Positions 28,511 to 37,533 of a DNA stretch of 64,000 nt are shown in pieces (the stretch's first letter is position 1; each line of letters begins with the position of its first letter). The DNA is taken from assembly GCF_000716335.1 (NCBI RefSeq), contig NZ_KL591007.1, forward strand, positions 62,435 to 126,434. Direction: 5' to 3'. The DNA comes from Streptomyces sp. NRRL S-118. GTDB taxonomy: Bacteria > Actinomycetota > Actinomycetes > Streptomycetales > Streptomycetaceae. The position numbers were made by a program, and so were the translations under genes. The notes below the pieces were generated by a model, which saw only the letters and a program-made list of their open reading frames with translations, was not told the origin of the DNA and made no database searches.

Positions 28511-29272
28511 TCAGCCGAACGTGATGCGGGTCAGCGCCGCCGCGGCCGGGCGGTCCAGCAGCACGGCGGAGGCGCAGCCGCCGGGCAGGACCCCCTTCTC
28601 GGCGTCCCGCACCAGCCGCCCCACCGCCCTGCGGTGCCGCGCGAAGGCGTACCCGGACACACCGCGCCCCCGGTGGCGCTGGCCCTCGCGGGCCACCTCG
28701 GCGGTGACGTCGAGCAGGACGAGGTGCAGGGCCCTGCCGCGCCGGCGGGCCTCGCGGGCGAGCCAGCGCCGCACCCAGGCCTGGGTGCCGCAGTCGTGGA
28801 CGACCACGCCGGCGCCGGAGCGCAGCGCGCGGTGGAGCCCGGCGTAGTGGGCGATGCGGACGAGCGGGCGGTACACGGCGTACGGCAGGAACCGGGGCAT
28901 CCGGGCCTCCCAGCGCTCGCGGGTGTCCTGCGAGTCGATGCCACGTCCGCCGGCCGCGCGGGCGATGAGGGTGGACTTGCCGCTGCCGGGCAGGCCGGAG
29001 ACGACCACCAGGTCGCCGTCGGCGAAGCCGAGGGTGCGCGGGCAGCGTCCCGCGCGGTCCCGCAGGTCGCGCAGGACGGGCGCGGCCGGTGCCGGGCGGC
29101 GGCGCGTCGGCACGGCACCGGTCACCACTCCGGATACGGCCGCCCGGGGCACGGCACCCGGCATGGCCGCCCGGGTCACGGCACCCGGCATGGCACCCGT
29201 GTGCGCGCCGGTCGCCGCACAGGCGCTCCCCACCGGACCGCGCCGGGTGGAACCCCACCGCTGCAACGTCAT
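28511..29272 (-). CDS. P-loop NTPase/kinase with repeat-containing N-terminus
   Basis: A 253-residue AAA_33-type P-loop protein. Walker A is VVVSGLPGSGKSTLIARAAG (residues about 90-109); GIDSQDTRERW and VVVHDCGTQAWVRRWLAREARRRG follow, the pattern of small-molecule kinases or zeta-toxin-like kinases that modify a bound substrate. LHLVLLDVTAEVAREGQRHRGR looks like the lid region. The first 55 residues contain a nine-residue tandem repeat (MPGAVTRAA, MPGAVPRAA). ATG 29272 has GGGGGAG upstream. It diverges from the riboswitch-controlled gcvT unit. Substrate unknown. Confidence 0.75.
   Translation of the reverse strand: MTLQRWGSTRRGPVGSACAATGAHTGAMPGAVTRAAMPGAVPRAAVSGVVTGAVPTRRRPAPAAPVLRDLRDRAGRCPRTLGFADGDLVVVSGLPGSGKSTLIARAAGGRGIDSQDTRERWEARMPRFLPYAVYRPLVRIAHYAGLHRALRSGAGVVVHDCGTQAWVRRWLAREARRRGRALHLVLLDVTAEVAREGQRHRGRGVSGYAFARHRRAVGRLVRDAEKGVLPGGCASAVLLDRPAAAALTRITFG
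29140..29193. repeat. 27-bp in-frame tandem repeat in the P-loop ATPase gene
   Basis: Two 27-bp copies (29140-29166 and 29167-29193) differ at one base and encode the nine-residue peptide repeat near the protein's N-terminus. A third, degraded copy begins after. Confidence 0.75.
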
Positions 29273-29354
29273 CGCTCACTCCCCCTGCTCGGGCTCGGCC
29301 TACCCCGACCCTTGCCCAAGAAGTGTAAAGAACGGGTAATAAGGCACAAGCGAT

Positions 29355-29383
29355 TTGCCGATCAGACCCCGCGTGCAATGATG
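29355..29383 (+). promoter_or_regulatory. Possible promoter of the glycine riboswitch transcript
   Basis: TTGCCG at 29355-29360, a 17-base spacer and ATGATG at 29378-29383 resemble a sigma-70-type promoter about 60 bases upstream of the first glycine aptamer. The match at -10 is poor. Confidence 0.3.
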
Positions 29384-29442
29384 TGCGCGCCGGCGCACAC
29401 ACAGGTGTGCGACCGCCACAACCGCATACCGGCCGCTTGAAT

Positions 29443-29648
29443 CCGCGCGGGAGAGTTCCGGGTCCGCCCGGGCGCCGAAGGAGCAAGTTCCTCCCTTGAA
29501 TCTCTCAGGCCCCGTACCGCGCGGATGAGGCAGATCTGAAAAGCGGGCCGCCGCGGCGGCTCCACCCAAGGTGCAAGCCGAGGACCGCACGCGTCTCCAC
29601 ACCTCCGTACGGTCACGGTGAACCTCTCAGGTTCCGATGACAGATGGG
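29443..29648 (+). promoter_or_regulatory. Tandem glycine riboswitch upstream of gcvT
   Basis: Two glycine aptamers lie head to tail. Aptamer 1 (29443-29524) is closed by a P1 stem of CCGCGCGG at both ends and has the conserved GGGAGAGTTC, GCCGAAGGAGCAAG and AATCTCTCAGG blocks. Aptamer 2 (about 29533-29648) has CACCCAAGGTGCAAGCCG, AACCTCTCAGGTTCCGATGACAG-type sequence and an ATCTG/CAGAT closing pair. It ends about 50 bases before the gcvT start, so glycine should switch on expression of gcvT-gcvH-glyA. Confidence 0.93.
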
Positions 29649-29697
29649 GAGGACCGTCTTCGAGCCATGCCCGTCCTGGGACCTGGGAGCCACATCC

Positions 29698-30813
29698 ATG
29701 AGCACTGCCCCACGCCTCACCGCCCTCGATGCCGTGCATCGGGCGCTCGGCGCGACCATGACCGACTTCGCGGGCTGGGACATGCCGCTGCGGTACGGCA
29801 GCGAGCGTGACGAGCACAACGCCGTCCGGACCAAGGCCGGCCTCTTCGACCTCTCCCACATGGGTGAGATCACCGTGACCGGTCCGCAGGCCGCCGCCCT
29901 GCTCGACCACGCGCTGGTCGGCAACATCGGCGGCGTAGCCGTCGGCCGCGCCCGGTACACGATGATCTGCCGGGAGGACGGTGGGATCCTCGACGACCTG
30001 ATCGTCTACCGCCTCGCCGGGACCGAGTACATGGTCGTCGCCAACGCCTCCAACGCGCAGGTCGTGCTGGACGCGCTCACCGAGCGGGCCGCGGGCTTCG
30101 ACGCCGCCGTGCGTGACGACCGGGACGCGTACGCGCTGATCGCCATCCAGGGCCCGGAGTCGCCCGGCATCCTGAAGTCGGTCACGGACGCCGACCTGGA
30201 CGGGCTGAAGTACTACGCCGGGCTGCCGGGCACCGTCGCGGGCGTGCCCGCGCTGATCGCCCGGACGGGCTACACCGGCGAGGACGGCTTCGAGCTGTTC
30301 GTGGAGCCGCAGCACGCCGAGAAGCTGTGGCAGGCGCTGACGGAGGCGGGCCGGGACGCGGGCCTGATCCCGTGCGGGCTGTCCTGCCGCGACACGCTGC
30401 GCCTGGAGGCGGGCATGCCGCTGTACGGGCACGAGCTGAGCACGTCCCTGACCCCCTTCGACGCGGGGCTGGGCCGGGTGGTCAAGTTCGAGAAGGAGGG
30501 CGACTTCGTGGGCCGCGAGGCGCTCGCCGCCGCCGCCGAGCGGGCGCGGATCGCCCCGCCGCGCAAGCTCGTGGGCCTGGTCGCCGAGGGCCGCCGGGTC
30601 CCGCGCGCCGGGATGCAGGTGGTCGCGGACGGCACGGTGATCGGCGAGGTCACCTCGGGCGCGCCGTCCCCGACGCTGGGCAGGCCGATCGCCATGGCGT
30701 ACGTGGACGCGGCGCACGCCGCACCGGGGACGCCGGGCGTCGGCGTCGACATCCGCGGTACCCATGAGCCGTACGAGGTCGTGGCGCTCCCCTTCTACAA
30801 GCGCCAGAAGTGA
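29698..30813 (+). CDS. gcvT: Glycine cleavage system T protein (aminomethyltransferase)
   Basis: GcvT transfers the methylene carbon from H-protein-bound aminomethyl to tetrahydrofolate, releasing ammonia. The 371-residue protein starts [27 protein letters not shown] (read from ATG 29698, after GGGAGCC). Family motifs are [52 protein letters not shown] and the folate-binding [18 protein letters not shown]. It is first in a riboswitch-controlled unit with gcvH and glyA. No gcvP is in the window. Confidence 0.97.
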   Translation: MSTAPRLTALDAVHRALGATMTDFAGWDMPLRYGSERDEHNAVRTKAGLFDLSHMGEITVTGPQAAALLDHALVGNIGGVAVGRARYTMICREDGGILDDLIVYRLAGTEYMVVANASNAQVVLDALTERAAGFDAAVRDDRDAYALIAIQGPESPGILKSVTDADLDGLKYYAGLPGTVAGVPALIARTGYTGEDGFELFVEPQHAEKLWQALTEAGRDAGLIPCGLSCRDTLRLEAGMPLYGHELSTSLTPFDAGLGRVVKFEKEGDFVGREALAAAAERARIAPPRKLVGLVAEGRRVPRAGMQVVADGTVIGEVTSGAPSPTLGRPIAMAYVDAAHAAPGTPGVGVDIRGTHEPYEVVALPFYKRQK

Positions 30814-30871
30814 CGCCGCGCACCACTCCCCCGTTCACCAGCACTCCCCCGCGTACAGGAGAATCCCAGTC

Positions 30872-31249
30872 ATGAGCAACCCCCAGCAGCTGCGCTACAG
30901 CAAGGAGCACGAGTGGCTGTCGGCCGCCGAGGACGGCGTGTCGACGGTCGGCATCACGGAGCACGCGGCGAACGCCCTCGGCGACGTCGTGTACGTCCAG
31001 CTCCCGGAGGTCGGCGAGACGGTGACCGCGGGCGAGACCTGTGGTGAGCTGGAGTCGACCAAGTCCGTCAGCGACCTGTACTCGCCCGTGACCGGTGAGG
31101 TCGCCGAGGTCAACCAGGAAGTCGTGGACGACCCGTCGCTGGTGAACACCGCCCCCTTCGAGGGCGGCTGGCTCTTCAAGGTGCGCGTCAGCGAGGAGCC
31201 GAAGGACCTGCTCTCCGCCGACGAGTACACCGAGTTCTCCGGCTCTTAA
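30872..31249 (+). CDS. gcvH: Glycine cleavage system H protein
   Basis: GcvH is the lipoyl carrier of the glycine cleavage complex. The 125-residue protein has the normal length and the lipoylation lysine at 64 in [16 protein letters not shown]. The start [17 protein letters not shown] is supported by AGGAGAA upstream. It lies 58 bases after gcvT and 17 before glyA. Confidence 0.97.
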   Translation: MSNPQQLRYSKEHEWLSAAEDGVSTVGITEHAANALGDVVYVQLPEVGETVTAGETCGELESTKSVSDLYSPVTGEVAEVNQEVVDDPSLVNTAPFEGGWLFKVRVSEEPKDLLSADEYTEFSGS

Positions 31250-31266
31250 GGCTAAGGACCTTCCCG

Positions 31267-32526
31267 ATGTCGCTTCTGAACACCCCTCTCCACGAGCTGG
31301 ACCCGGACGTCGCCGCCGCTGTCGACGCCGAGCTCCACCGCCAGCAGTCCACCCTGGAAATGATCGCCTCGGAGAACTTCGCCCCGGTCGCGGTCATGGA
31401 GGCCCAGGGCTCGGTCCTCACCAACAAGTACGCCGAGGGTTACCCCGGCCGCCGCTACTACGGCGGCTGCGAGCACGTCGACGTGGTCGAGCAGATCGCC
31501 ATCGACCGCATCAAGGCCCTGTTCGGTGCCGAGCACGCGAACGTGCAGCCGCACTCGGGCGCCCAGGCGAACGCCGCCGCGATGTTCGCGCTGCTCAAGC
31601 CGGGCGACACCATCATGGGCCTGAACCTCGCCCACGGCGGGCACCTGACCCACGGCATGAAGATCAACTTCTCCGGCAAGCTCTACAACGTGGTCCCGTA
31701 CCACGTCGACGACGCCACCGGCCAGGTCGACATGGCCGAGGTCGAGCGCCTGGCCAAGGAGTCCAAGCCGAAGCTGATCGTCGCCGGCTGGTCCGCCTAC
31801 CCCCGCCAGCTGGACTTCGCCGCCTTCCGCCGCATCGCGGACGAGGTCGGCGCGTACCTGATGGTCGACATGGCCCACTTCGCGGGCCTGGTCGCGGCGG
31901 GTCTGCACCCCAACCCGGTGCCGCACGCCCACGTGGTCACCACCACGACCCACAAGACGCTGGGCGGCCCGCGCGGTGGTGTGATCCTCTCCACCGCCGA
32001 GCTCGCCAAGAAGATCAACTCCGCGGTCTTCCCCGGTCAGCAGGGCGGCCCGCTGGAGCACGTGATCGCCGCCAAGGCCGTGGCGTTCAAGGTCGCCGCG
32101 AGCGAGGACTTCAAGGAGCGCCAGCAGCGCACCCTGGACGGCGCCCGCATCCTGGCCGAGCGCCTGGTCCGGCCGGACGTCACCGAGCACGGCGTGTCGG
32201 TCCTGACCGGCGGTACCGACGTGCACCTGGTGCTGGTCGACCTCCGCAACAGCGAGCTCGACGGCCAGCAGGCCGAGGACCGGCTCCACGAGGTCGGCAT
32301 CACCGTCAACCGCAACGCGATCCCGAACGACCCGCGGCCCCCGATGGTCACCTCGGGTCTGCGGATCGGCACCCCGGCCCTGGCCACCCGTGGCTTCCAG
32401 GCCGAGGACTTCACCGAGGTCGCCGACATCATCGCCGAGGCGCTGAAGCCGTCCTACGACGCGGACGCGCTCAAGGCCCGGGTCTCCGCCCTCGCCGCGA
32501 AGCACCCGCTTTACCCTGGTCTGTAG
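31267..32526 (+). CDS. glyA: Serine hydroxymethyltransferase
   Basis: GlyA interconverts serine plus tetrahydrofolate with glycine plus methylene-tetrahydrofolate. The 419-residue PLP enzyme contains [44 protein letters not shown], the PLP lysine 230 in [14 protein letters not shown] and the C-terminal folate-site residues [10 protein letters not shown]. It is the third gene after the glycine riboswitch and ends at a strong hairpin. Together with gcvT/gcvH it channels glycine carbon into one-carbon units and serine. Confidence 0.97.
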   Translation: MSLLNTPLHELDPDVAAAVDAELHRQQSTLEMIASENFAPVAVMEAQGSVLTNKYAEGYPGRRYYGGCEHVDVVEQIAIDRIKALFGAEHANVQPHSGAQANAAAMFALLKPGDTIMGLNLAHGGHLTHGMKINFSGKLYNVVPYHVDDATGQVDMAEVERLAKESKPKLIVAGWSAYPRQLDFAAFRRIADEVGAYLMVDMAHFAGLVAAGLHPNPVPHAHVVTTTTHKTLGGPRGGVILSTAELAKKINSAVFPGQQGGPLEHVIAAKAVAFKVAASEDFKERQQRTLDGARILAERLVRPDVTEHGVSVLTGGTDVHLVLVDLRNSELDGQQAEDRLHEVGITVNRNAIPNDPRPPMVTSGLRIGTPALATRGFQAEDFTEVADIIAEALKPSYDADALKARVSALAAKHPLYPGL

Positions 32527-32562
32527 CCCTTACGGCGTTACGTACGCAACAGACTGATCTGC

Positions 32563-32600
32563 GGGGCACCGCGCACACTGGACAGTGAGTGCGGTGCCCC
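32563..32600 (+). terminator. Terminator between glyA and sdaA
   Basis: GGGGCACCGC (32563-32572) and GCGGTGCCCC (32591-32600) form a perfect 10-bp stem, with a nested CACTG/CAGTG hairpin in the loop. It should end most riboswitch-initiated transcripts before sdaA. Confidence 0.75.
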
Positions 32601-32683
32601 GTCCCTTGCCCCGCATCCCGCCCCACCCGTTGTCCCTGCACCACCCCGGCAGACAGCGACGTCTTCCAACCAAGGAGTCCCCC

Positions 32684-34051
32684 GTGGCCATCTCGGTCTT
32701 CGACCTGTTCTCGATCGGCATCGGCCCGTCCAGCTCCCACACGGTCGGCCCCATGCGGGCGGCCCGGATGTTCGCCCGCCGGCTCAAGAACGAGGGCCTG
32801 CTGGCCCACACCGCCTCGATACGGGCCGAGCTGTACGGCTCGCTGGGCGCGACCGGCCACGGCCACGGCACCCCCAAGGCGGTCCTGCTCGGCCTGGAGG
32901 GCAACTCGCCCCGCACGGTCGACGTCGAGACCGCCGACGAGCAGGTCGAGCGGATCAGGAGCGAGGCGCGCATCAGCCTGCTCGGCGTGCACGAGATCGC
33001 CTTCGACTTCGACCGGGACCTGGTCCTGCACCGCCGCAAGGCGCTGCCCTACCACGCCAACGGCATGACCCTGTGGGCGTACGACGCCGACGGCGGCACG
33101 CTGCTGGAGAAGACGTACTACTCGGTCGGCGGCGGGTTCGTCGTCGACGAGGACGCGGTCGGCGAGGACCGGATCAAGCTCGACGACACCGTCCTGAAGC
33201 ACCCCTTCCGCACCGGTGACGAGCTGCTGCGCCTGACCAAGGAGACCGGCCTGTCGATCTCCGCCCTGATGCTGGAGAACGAGAAGGCCTGGCGCACGGA
33301 GACGGAGATCCGTGAGGGCCTGCTGGAGATCTGGCGCGTGATGCAGGCGTGCGTGGACCGCGGCATGTCCCGCGAGGGCATCCTGCCGGGCGGTCTGAAG
33401 GTCCGCCGCCGCGCCGCCACCACCGCGCGCAAGCTGCGCTCGGAGGGCGACGCCCAGGCCCTGGCCATGGAGTGGATCACGCTGTACGCCATGGCCGTGA
33501 ACGAGGAGAACGCCGCGGGCGGCCGCGTCGTGACGGCCCCGACCAACGGCGCCGCGGGCATCATCCCGGCGGTCCTGCACTACTACATGAACTTCGTGCC
33601 CGGCGCGGACGAGGAGGGCGTGGTCCGCTTCCTGCTCGCCGCGGGCGCGATCGGCATGCTCTTCAAGGAGAACGCCTCGATCTCCGGCGCCGAGGTCGGC
33701 TGCCAGGGCGAGGTCGGCTCGGCCTGCTCGATGGCGGCCGGCGCCCTCGCCGAGGTGCTGGGCGGCTCCCCCGAGCAGGTGGAGAACGCCGCCGAGATCG
33801 GTATGGAGCACAACCTGGGCCTGACCTGCGACCCGGTCGGCGGTCTGGTGCAGATCCCGTGCATCGAGCGCAACGGCATGGCGGCGGTCAAGGCCGTCAC
33901 GGCGGCGCGGATGGCGATGCGCGGTGACGGCAGCCACAAGGTCTCCCTGGACAAGGTCATCAAGACCATGAAGGAGACCGGCGCCGACATGTCGGTGAAG
34001 TACAAGGAGACCGCGCGCGGCGGTCTCGCGGTGAACATCATCGAGTGCTGA
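32684..34051 (+). CDS. sdaA: L-serine ammonia-lyase (iron-sulfur dependent)
   Basis: This 455-residue single-chain enzyme deaminates L-serine to pyruvate. The N-terminal beta domain starts [22 protein letters not shown]; the catalytic domain has [29 protein letters not shown] sequence (split: [20 protein letters not shown]) and the 4Fe-4S ligands in [13 protein letters not shown] (Cys340, Cys348), LTCDPVGG (Cys382) and [10 protein letters not shown] 32684 is preceded by AAGGAG. It follows glyA but is separated by a terminator, so it may have its own promoter in 32601-32683. The stop abuts that of the convergent CopD-like gene with no gap. Confidence 0.95.
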   Translation: MAISVFDLFSIGIGPSSSHTVGPMRAARMFARRLKNEGLLAHTASIRAELYGSLGATGHGHGTPKAVLLGLEGNSPRTVDVETADEQVERIRSEARISLLGVHEIAFDFDRDLVLHRRKALPYHANGMTLWAYDADGGTLLEKTYYSVGGGFVVDEDAVGEDRIKLDDTVLKHPFRTGDELLRLTKETGLSISALMLENEKAWRTETEIREGLLEIWRVMQACVDRGMSREGILPGGLKVRRRAATTARKLRSEGDAQALAMEWITLYAMAVNEENAAGGRVVTAPTNGAAGIIPAVLHYYMNFVPGADEEGVVRFLLAAGAIGMLFKENASISGAEVGCQGEVGSACSMAAGALAEVLGGSPEQVENAAEIGMEHNLGLTCDPVGGLVQIPCIERNGMAAVKAVTAARMAMRGDGSHKVSLDKVIKTMKETGADMSVKYKETARGGLAVNIIEC

Positions 34052-35011
34052 TCAGCGCAGCGACAGGCGTGTACTGACCCAGTGCGGGTCGGGTACGACC
34101 GTCAGGAGCGCCGAGACCACGACGACCCCCGCCAGCACCGCCAGCTCGGTGCGGGCGGGGGCCGTCGCGTCCCGTCCCCGGGGCCCCAGCCGGCGGCGCG
34201 CGGCCACGGCGAGGACGCTCACCACGGCCATCAGCGCCAGCTTGGCCAGCAGGACCCGCCCGTAGGCGGAGCCCAGCACGACGTCGGCCGGGAGCCGGCG
34301 CAGCGCCGAGCACGTGCCGGTGACGGCGAGCGCCGCGTAGAGCCAGCTGGCGAGGCGGGCGTACCGCAGCAGCGCCTCCCGCGCCCCGCCGCGCAGCCGC
34401 ACCACGCGCAGCACGTACAGCAGGCCCCCGGTCCACAGGGACGCGGCGATCAGGTGCACGACGGTCAGCGCCGTGCCGATCTCCGGCGTGTACGGCTCGG
34501 GGTGCGCGCGCAGCGCCTCCGCGCCGATCACCAGCGCGAGCGGGGCCGTGGCCCACCCGGGCCGCTTCAGCGCCACGCAGCCGGCCGCGAGGGCGAAGCC
34601 GTTCGCCATGGCCAGGAGCAGCCCGCCGTCCCGCGTGCCGTAGACCGCGGTGATGTCCAGGTCGCTCACGCGGGCGAGCAGCACGATCTGCCCCGCCGAC
34701 GCGGCGGCGCCCCCGAGAGCGGCCCCCAGGGCGTAGGGGGACGGCCGCGGCCCGGGGCCCGCGAGCCGGGCCCCGGCGAGTTCGCCGAGGTGCACCGCGA
34801 GGGCGGCGAGGACGGCGACGCGCAGCAGGGTGGTGGTCCCGGCCGCGGGGATGTGCAGCTCGCCCGTGCCCTGGGCGGCGATCCCGGGGCCGAACAGGGC
34901 GGCCGCGAGGACGGCGAGCAGGCCGGCGGCCGCGGCGAGCCGGGCGCGCGGGGCGTGCGTACGGCGCCGCCCGGACCGCCGGACGGCGCCGTCCTCCGTG
35001 CCCGTGGTCAC
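34052..35011 (-). CDS. CopD-domain membrane protein
   Basis: A 319-residue membrane protein with about eight hydrophobic helices. The second half is a CopD domain (copper resistance protein D): [21 protein letters not shown] with the conserved histidine, [20 protein letters not shown] and [25 protein letters not shown] helices. CopD proteins take part in copper uptake or handling, but no CopC partner is present here. GTG 35011 overlaps the stop of the EF-hand gene (GTGA), so the two are coupled. First 25 residues are basic and cytoplasmic. Confidence 0.8.
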   Translation of the reverse strand: MTTGTEDGAVRRSGRRRTHAPRARLAAAAGLLAVLAAALFGPGIAAQGTGELHIPAAGTTTLLRVAVLAALAVHLGELAGARLAGPGPRPSPYALGAALGGAAASAGQIVLLARVSDLDITAVYGTRDGGLLLAMANGFALAAGCVALKRPGWATAPLALVIGAEALRAHPEPYTPEIGTALTVVHLIAASLWTGGLLYVLRVVRLRGGAREALLRYARLASWLYAALAVTGTCSALRRLPADVVLGSAYGRVLLAKLALMAVVSVLAVAARRRLGPRGRDATAPARTELAVLAGVVVVSALLTVVPDPHWVSTRLSLR

Positions 35012-35223
35012 GCCTTGCTGAGGTGCGCCCAGAACTCGTCGAAGGTGAGCAGGCCGTCGCCGTTGCCGTCCTGGGAGTTGATGACGGCCTGGGCCACGGT
35101 CTCGGTGACGTTGAAGTCACCCAGCTGCGCCATGACGCTCTTGTACTCGGCGGCCGAGATCAGCCCGTCCCCGTTCACGTCGAACCGCTCGAATGCCTTG
35201 CGCGCCGACTCGATGTCCGCCAC
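35008..35223 (-). CDS. EF-hand calcium-binding protein, CabB-like
   Basis: A 71-residue protein containing two EF-hand loops: DVNGDGLISAAEY (about residues 15-27) and DGNGDGLLTFDEF (about 52-64), each with Asp/Asn at positions 1, 3 and 5 and Glu at 12. It resembles small calcium-binding proteins of Streptomyces such as CabB (SCO5464 by synteny), proposed calcium buffers or sensors. The GTG start 35223 follows GGGGTGGACC. It is co-transcribed with the CopD-like gene. Confidence 0.88.
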   Translation of the reverse strand: MADIESARKAFERFDVNGDGLISAAEYKSVMAQLGDFNVTETVAQAVINSQDGNGDGLLTFDEFWAHLSKA

Positions 35224-35248
35224 AGGTCCACCCCTTCTTGGTGCATAA

Positions 35249-35262
35249 CTGACGGCGGTCAG
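35249..35262. promoter_or_regulatory. Inverted repeat between the EF-hand and GNAT genes
   Basis: CTGAC-GGCG-GTCAG lies in the 93-bp divergent gap, directly beside an AT-rich AGATTAT element. It may be an operator acting on either gene. Confidence 0.3.
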
Positions 35263-35316
35263 ATTATCGGCAGGGCCCTGGTGTCCGGTCCGGGGGCCGT
35301 GGTGGACCATGGAGGC

Positions 35317-35955
35317 ATGAGCGATGCGGTGGCGGACATCCTGGCGGCGGCGGCGCGCGGCGTCTTCCCCCCGCCCGACGGCTCGGTGCGGGTGGTGCCG
35401 CAGCCGAGCCCGCGGGACGCCGGTGTGCTGGCCTTCACCGCTCATTCGGTGGTCTTCCTGGACGAGGACCCGCGGTGGGTCCGCCAGGAACTGGCGGCCA
35501 CGGCGAGCGACGCCCTCTCCGCCGCGATGAACCCGGCCTTCCTCGCTGCCGTCATGGCGCGCACGGGCCGCTCCATGAACACCATCGACCTGCTGACGGT
35601 CGCGCCCGCCCTCCCCGGGGCCCCGCAGCTCGCGCTGCGCGAGATCACCGACCCGGACCACCCCCGTGTCGCCCGCGCGTGGAAGTTCCGGGACGACCTA
35701 CGGGTCTGGGCGGCCGACGGCGGTGTGGTGGTGCTCGGCCGGGGCGTCGCGGGCCGCTGGGAGGCCGCTGTCGAGGTGGACGAGGCCGCCCGGGGCGGGG
35801 GCCTGGGCCGGGCCCTCGCGGTCGCCGCCCGGCATCTGGTGCCGGACGCGGTGGTGTGGGCGCAGCAGTCGCCGGGCAACGCGCGCAGCGTGCGGGCCTT
35901 CCAGGCGGCGGGCTACCGCCCGGTGGGCTCGGAGGCGCTGTTCGTCGCCGGATGA
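35317..35955 (+). CDS. GNAT-like N-acetyltransferase
   Basis: A 212-residue protein with a C-terminal GNAT fold: VVVLGRGVAGRWEAAVEVDEAARGGGLGRALAVAA contains the acetyl-CoA pyrophosphate loop (R-G-G-G-L-G-R-A), followed by VWAQQSPGNARSVRAFQAAGYRPVGSEALF, the usual last strand and helix. The N-terminal half (to about residue 115) lacks a recognisable domain and may form the substrate side. The start ATG 35317 has GGTGGACC and GGAGG upstream. Substrate unknown. Confidence 0.8.
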   Translation: MSDAVADILAAAARGVFPPPDGSVRVVPQPSPRDAGVLAFTAHSVVFLDEDPRWVRQELAATASDALSAAMNPAFLAAVMARTGRSMNTIDLLTVAPALPGAPQLALREITDPDHPRVARAWKFRDDLRVWAADGGVVVLGRGVAGRWEAAVEVDEAARGGGLGRALAVAARHLVPDAVVWAQQSPGNARSVRAFQAAGYRPVGSEALFVAG

Positions 35956-36009
35956 GCCGCCGCGAGCCGTGGCCGGCGGGCCGGGCACCGGCTCGGTGCC
36001 GTGCGCCGG

Positions 36010-37185
36010 TCAGCGGAAGACGCCGGTGTGGCCGAGGGAGTAGCGGCCGGGCTGAGGGTAGACCGCGAGGCCGTGCGGGCCGCCGCCGACCGGGATGCGG
36101 GCCAGCTGCCTGCCGGTCGTCGTGTCGATCGCGTACACCTCGCCGTCGTACCGCCCGGTCAGCCACAGCACCTTGCCGTCGGCGGAGACGCCGCCCATGT
36201 CCGGGGAGCCGCCGTCCGGCAGGTGCCACTTCTTGGTGAGCGCGCCCCGCGCGAAGTCGAAGACGGAGACGGACCCCTCGCCGCGGTTGGAGACGTACAT
36301 CTCCTTGGAGTCCCGGGACACGTACAGGCCGTGGCAGCCCTTGCCGGTCGGCAGCAGCCGCGGTGCGGTGAACGCCTCGCCGTCCAGCACCCACATGCCG
36401 TGCGCCATCATGTCGGCGATGTAGAAGGTCTTCCCGTCCGGCGACAGCTTGACGTCCTGCGGCATCGCGCCCCGGAAGGGCAGCCTCTGCTGGCCGACCA
36501 CCTTCATCCGCTCCGTGTCGACCTTCAGCAGTTCGCCCGAGAACTCGCAGGAGACGATGAAGTACCGGCCGTCGGCGGAGAAGTCGGCGTGGTTGACGCC
36601 GTAGCAGGAGACCGGCTCGGTGTGGACGCGCTCCATGGTGTGGGGGTCGCGGAAGACCAGCTCGCGGTCGAGGGAGGCCATGACGACGGCGTACTTGCCC
36701 TGGGGCGTGAAGTAGAGGTTGTACGGGTCGTGGACCTCGACCGGTGGGCCCGCGGTGCCCGTGCGCGGGTCGATCGGGGTGAGGGTGTGGCCGCGGTTGT
36801 TGTTGACCCACAAGGTCTTGAGATCCCAGGACGGGACCACGTGCTGGGGCTGGACCCCCACCTTGATGGTCCCGACGACCTCGTACGTGGCGGGGTCGAT
36901 GACGGAGACCGTGTCAGAGGTGGTGTTGGGCACGTAGACGCGCGAGGGGAAGCCCTTGACCACCGGGGAGAGCATGTGGGGCCGGTCGGCGGCGTAGACG
37001 TCCCGGGGGTCGAGGAGGGGCGGCATGCCGGGAAGTCCGGCAGGGGCCTTCTTCGGTACGGGGGCGGGCACGGCGGCCTTCGTGGACCGCGCCTCGGTAC
37101 GGTCGTGGCCGGCGCCGCCGCAACCGGCGAGGGCCGCGAGCGCGGCGGCGACGAGGAGGCTCTTCGATCGCTTCGAGAGGGTCAC
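36010..37185 (-). CDS. YVTN/YncE-type beta-propeller lipoprotein
   Basis: A 391-residue secreted propeller. From GTG 37185 it begins VTLSKRSKSLLVAAALAALAGCGG, given as VTLSKRSKSLLVAA and ALAALAGC, a lipoprotein signal. Seven blades follow with YVTN-type strands such as SRVYVPNTTSDTVSVIDPATY, KTFYIADMMAHGMWVLDG, KEMYVSNRGEGSVSVFDFA and KVLWLTGRYDGEVYAIDTTT. Such proteins may bind or scaffold at the cell surface; no catalytic site is visible. An in-frame upstream ATG at 37275 lacks a signal peptide and was not chosen. It is monocistronic. Confidence 0.88.
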   Translation of the reverse strand: MTLSKRSKSLLVAAALAALAGCGGAGHDRTEARSTKAAVPAPVPKKAPAGLPGMPPLLDPRDVYAADRPHMLSPVVKGFPSRVYVPNTTSDTVSVIDPATYEVVGTIKVGVQPQHVVPSWDLKTLWVNNNRGHTLTPIDPRTGTAGPPVEVHDPYNLYFTPQGKYAVVMASLDRELVFRDPHTMERVHTEPVSCYGVNHADFSADGRYFIVSCEFSGELLKVDTERMKVVGQQRLPFRGAMPQDVKLSPDGKTFYIADMMAHGMWVLDGEAFTAPRLLPTGKGCHGLYVSRDSKEMYVSNRGEGSVSVFDFARGALTKKWHLPDGGSPDMGGVSADGKVLWLTGRYDGEVYAIDTTTGRQLARIPVGGGPHGLAVYPQPGRYSLGHTGVFR

Positions 37186-37290
37186 GCGAGATGTATGGCG
37201 CGACAGGCCCGGACAGTAACGATTCCGGAATTCAGGATCCGCCTGCCAGACCGAAGAATCTACGATGGAACCCATAATTATTCATGGTTT

Positions 37291-37318
37291 TCCAGGTCAG
37301 TGGCCCATCTCACCTGGA
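37291..37318. promoter_or_regulatory. Candidate operator upstream of the YVTN gene
   Basis: TCCAGGT (37291-37297) and ACCTGGA (37312-37318) form an inverted repeat with a 14-base spacer, in the AT-rich region upstream of the YVTN gene. A 14-base direct repeat with one mismatch (CCCCCACTGACCCG at 37326, CCCCCATTGACCCG at 37409) also lies in this gap. Confidence 0.35.
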
Positions 37319-37369
37319 CTTCCAACCCCCACTGACCCGATTTGCACACTTTTGAGCCGGTAGGGTCTT

Positions 37370-37398
37370 TTGAGGCAAGGCCGCCCGTCTGCCATAGT
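37370..37398 (+). promoter_or_regulatory. Promoter of the 6C-like small RNA
   Basis: TTGAGG (37370-37375), a 17-base spacer and CATAGT (37393-37398) fit a housekeeping sigma promoter, with a start expected near 37404-37406. No open frame follows. Confidence 0.55.
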
Positions 37399-37403
37399 CG
37401 GTG

Positions 37404-37521
37404 CACGACCCCCATTGACCCGGGCGAGGTCGCGTTCGCGCCGTGGACACACCCCACTTCCCGTCCACGGCGCCCACAGGAAAGCCCCCGCGGCGCCGTA
37501 CCACGGCGCGAGGGGGCTTTC
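37404..37521 (+). ncRNA. Probable 6C-family small RNA
   Basis: A transcript of about 118 nt starting near 37404 would contain two stem-loops with C-rich loops and then an intrinsic terminator, the arrangement of the actinobacterial 6C RNA. Stem-loop 1 pairs CGACC with GGTCG around a loop holding CCCATTGACCCGGG. Stem-loop 2 pairs GCGCCGTGGAC (37438-37448) with GTCCACGGCGC (37463-37473) around ACACCCCACTTCCC. The terminator is GAAAGCCCCC/GGGGGCTTTC. There is a matching promoter and no coding frame. The family call rests on structure recalled from 6C descriptions, not on a covariance-model search. Confidence 0.65.
37480..37521. terminator. Bidirectional terminator (small RNA and HATPase gene)
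   Basis: GAAAGCCCCC (37480-37489) pairs with GGGGGCTTTC (37512-37521), with an inner CGCCGT/ACGGCG pair. It reads AAAG...CTTT in both directions, so it can serve both the small RNA and the leftward HATPase gene that ends at 37534. Confidence 0.8.
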
Positions 37522-37533
37522 GTGCGTCCGGCC

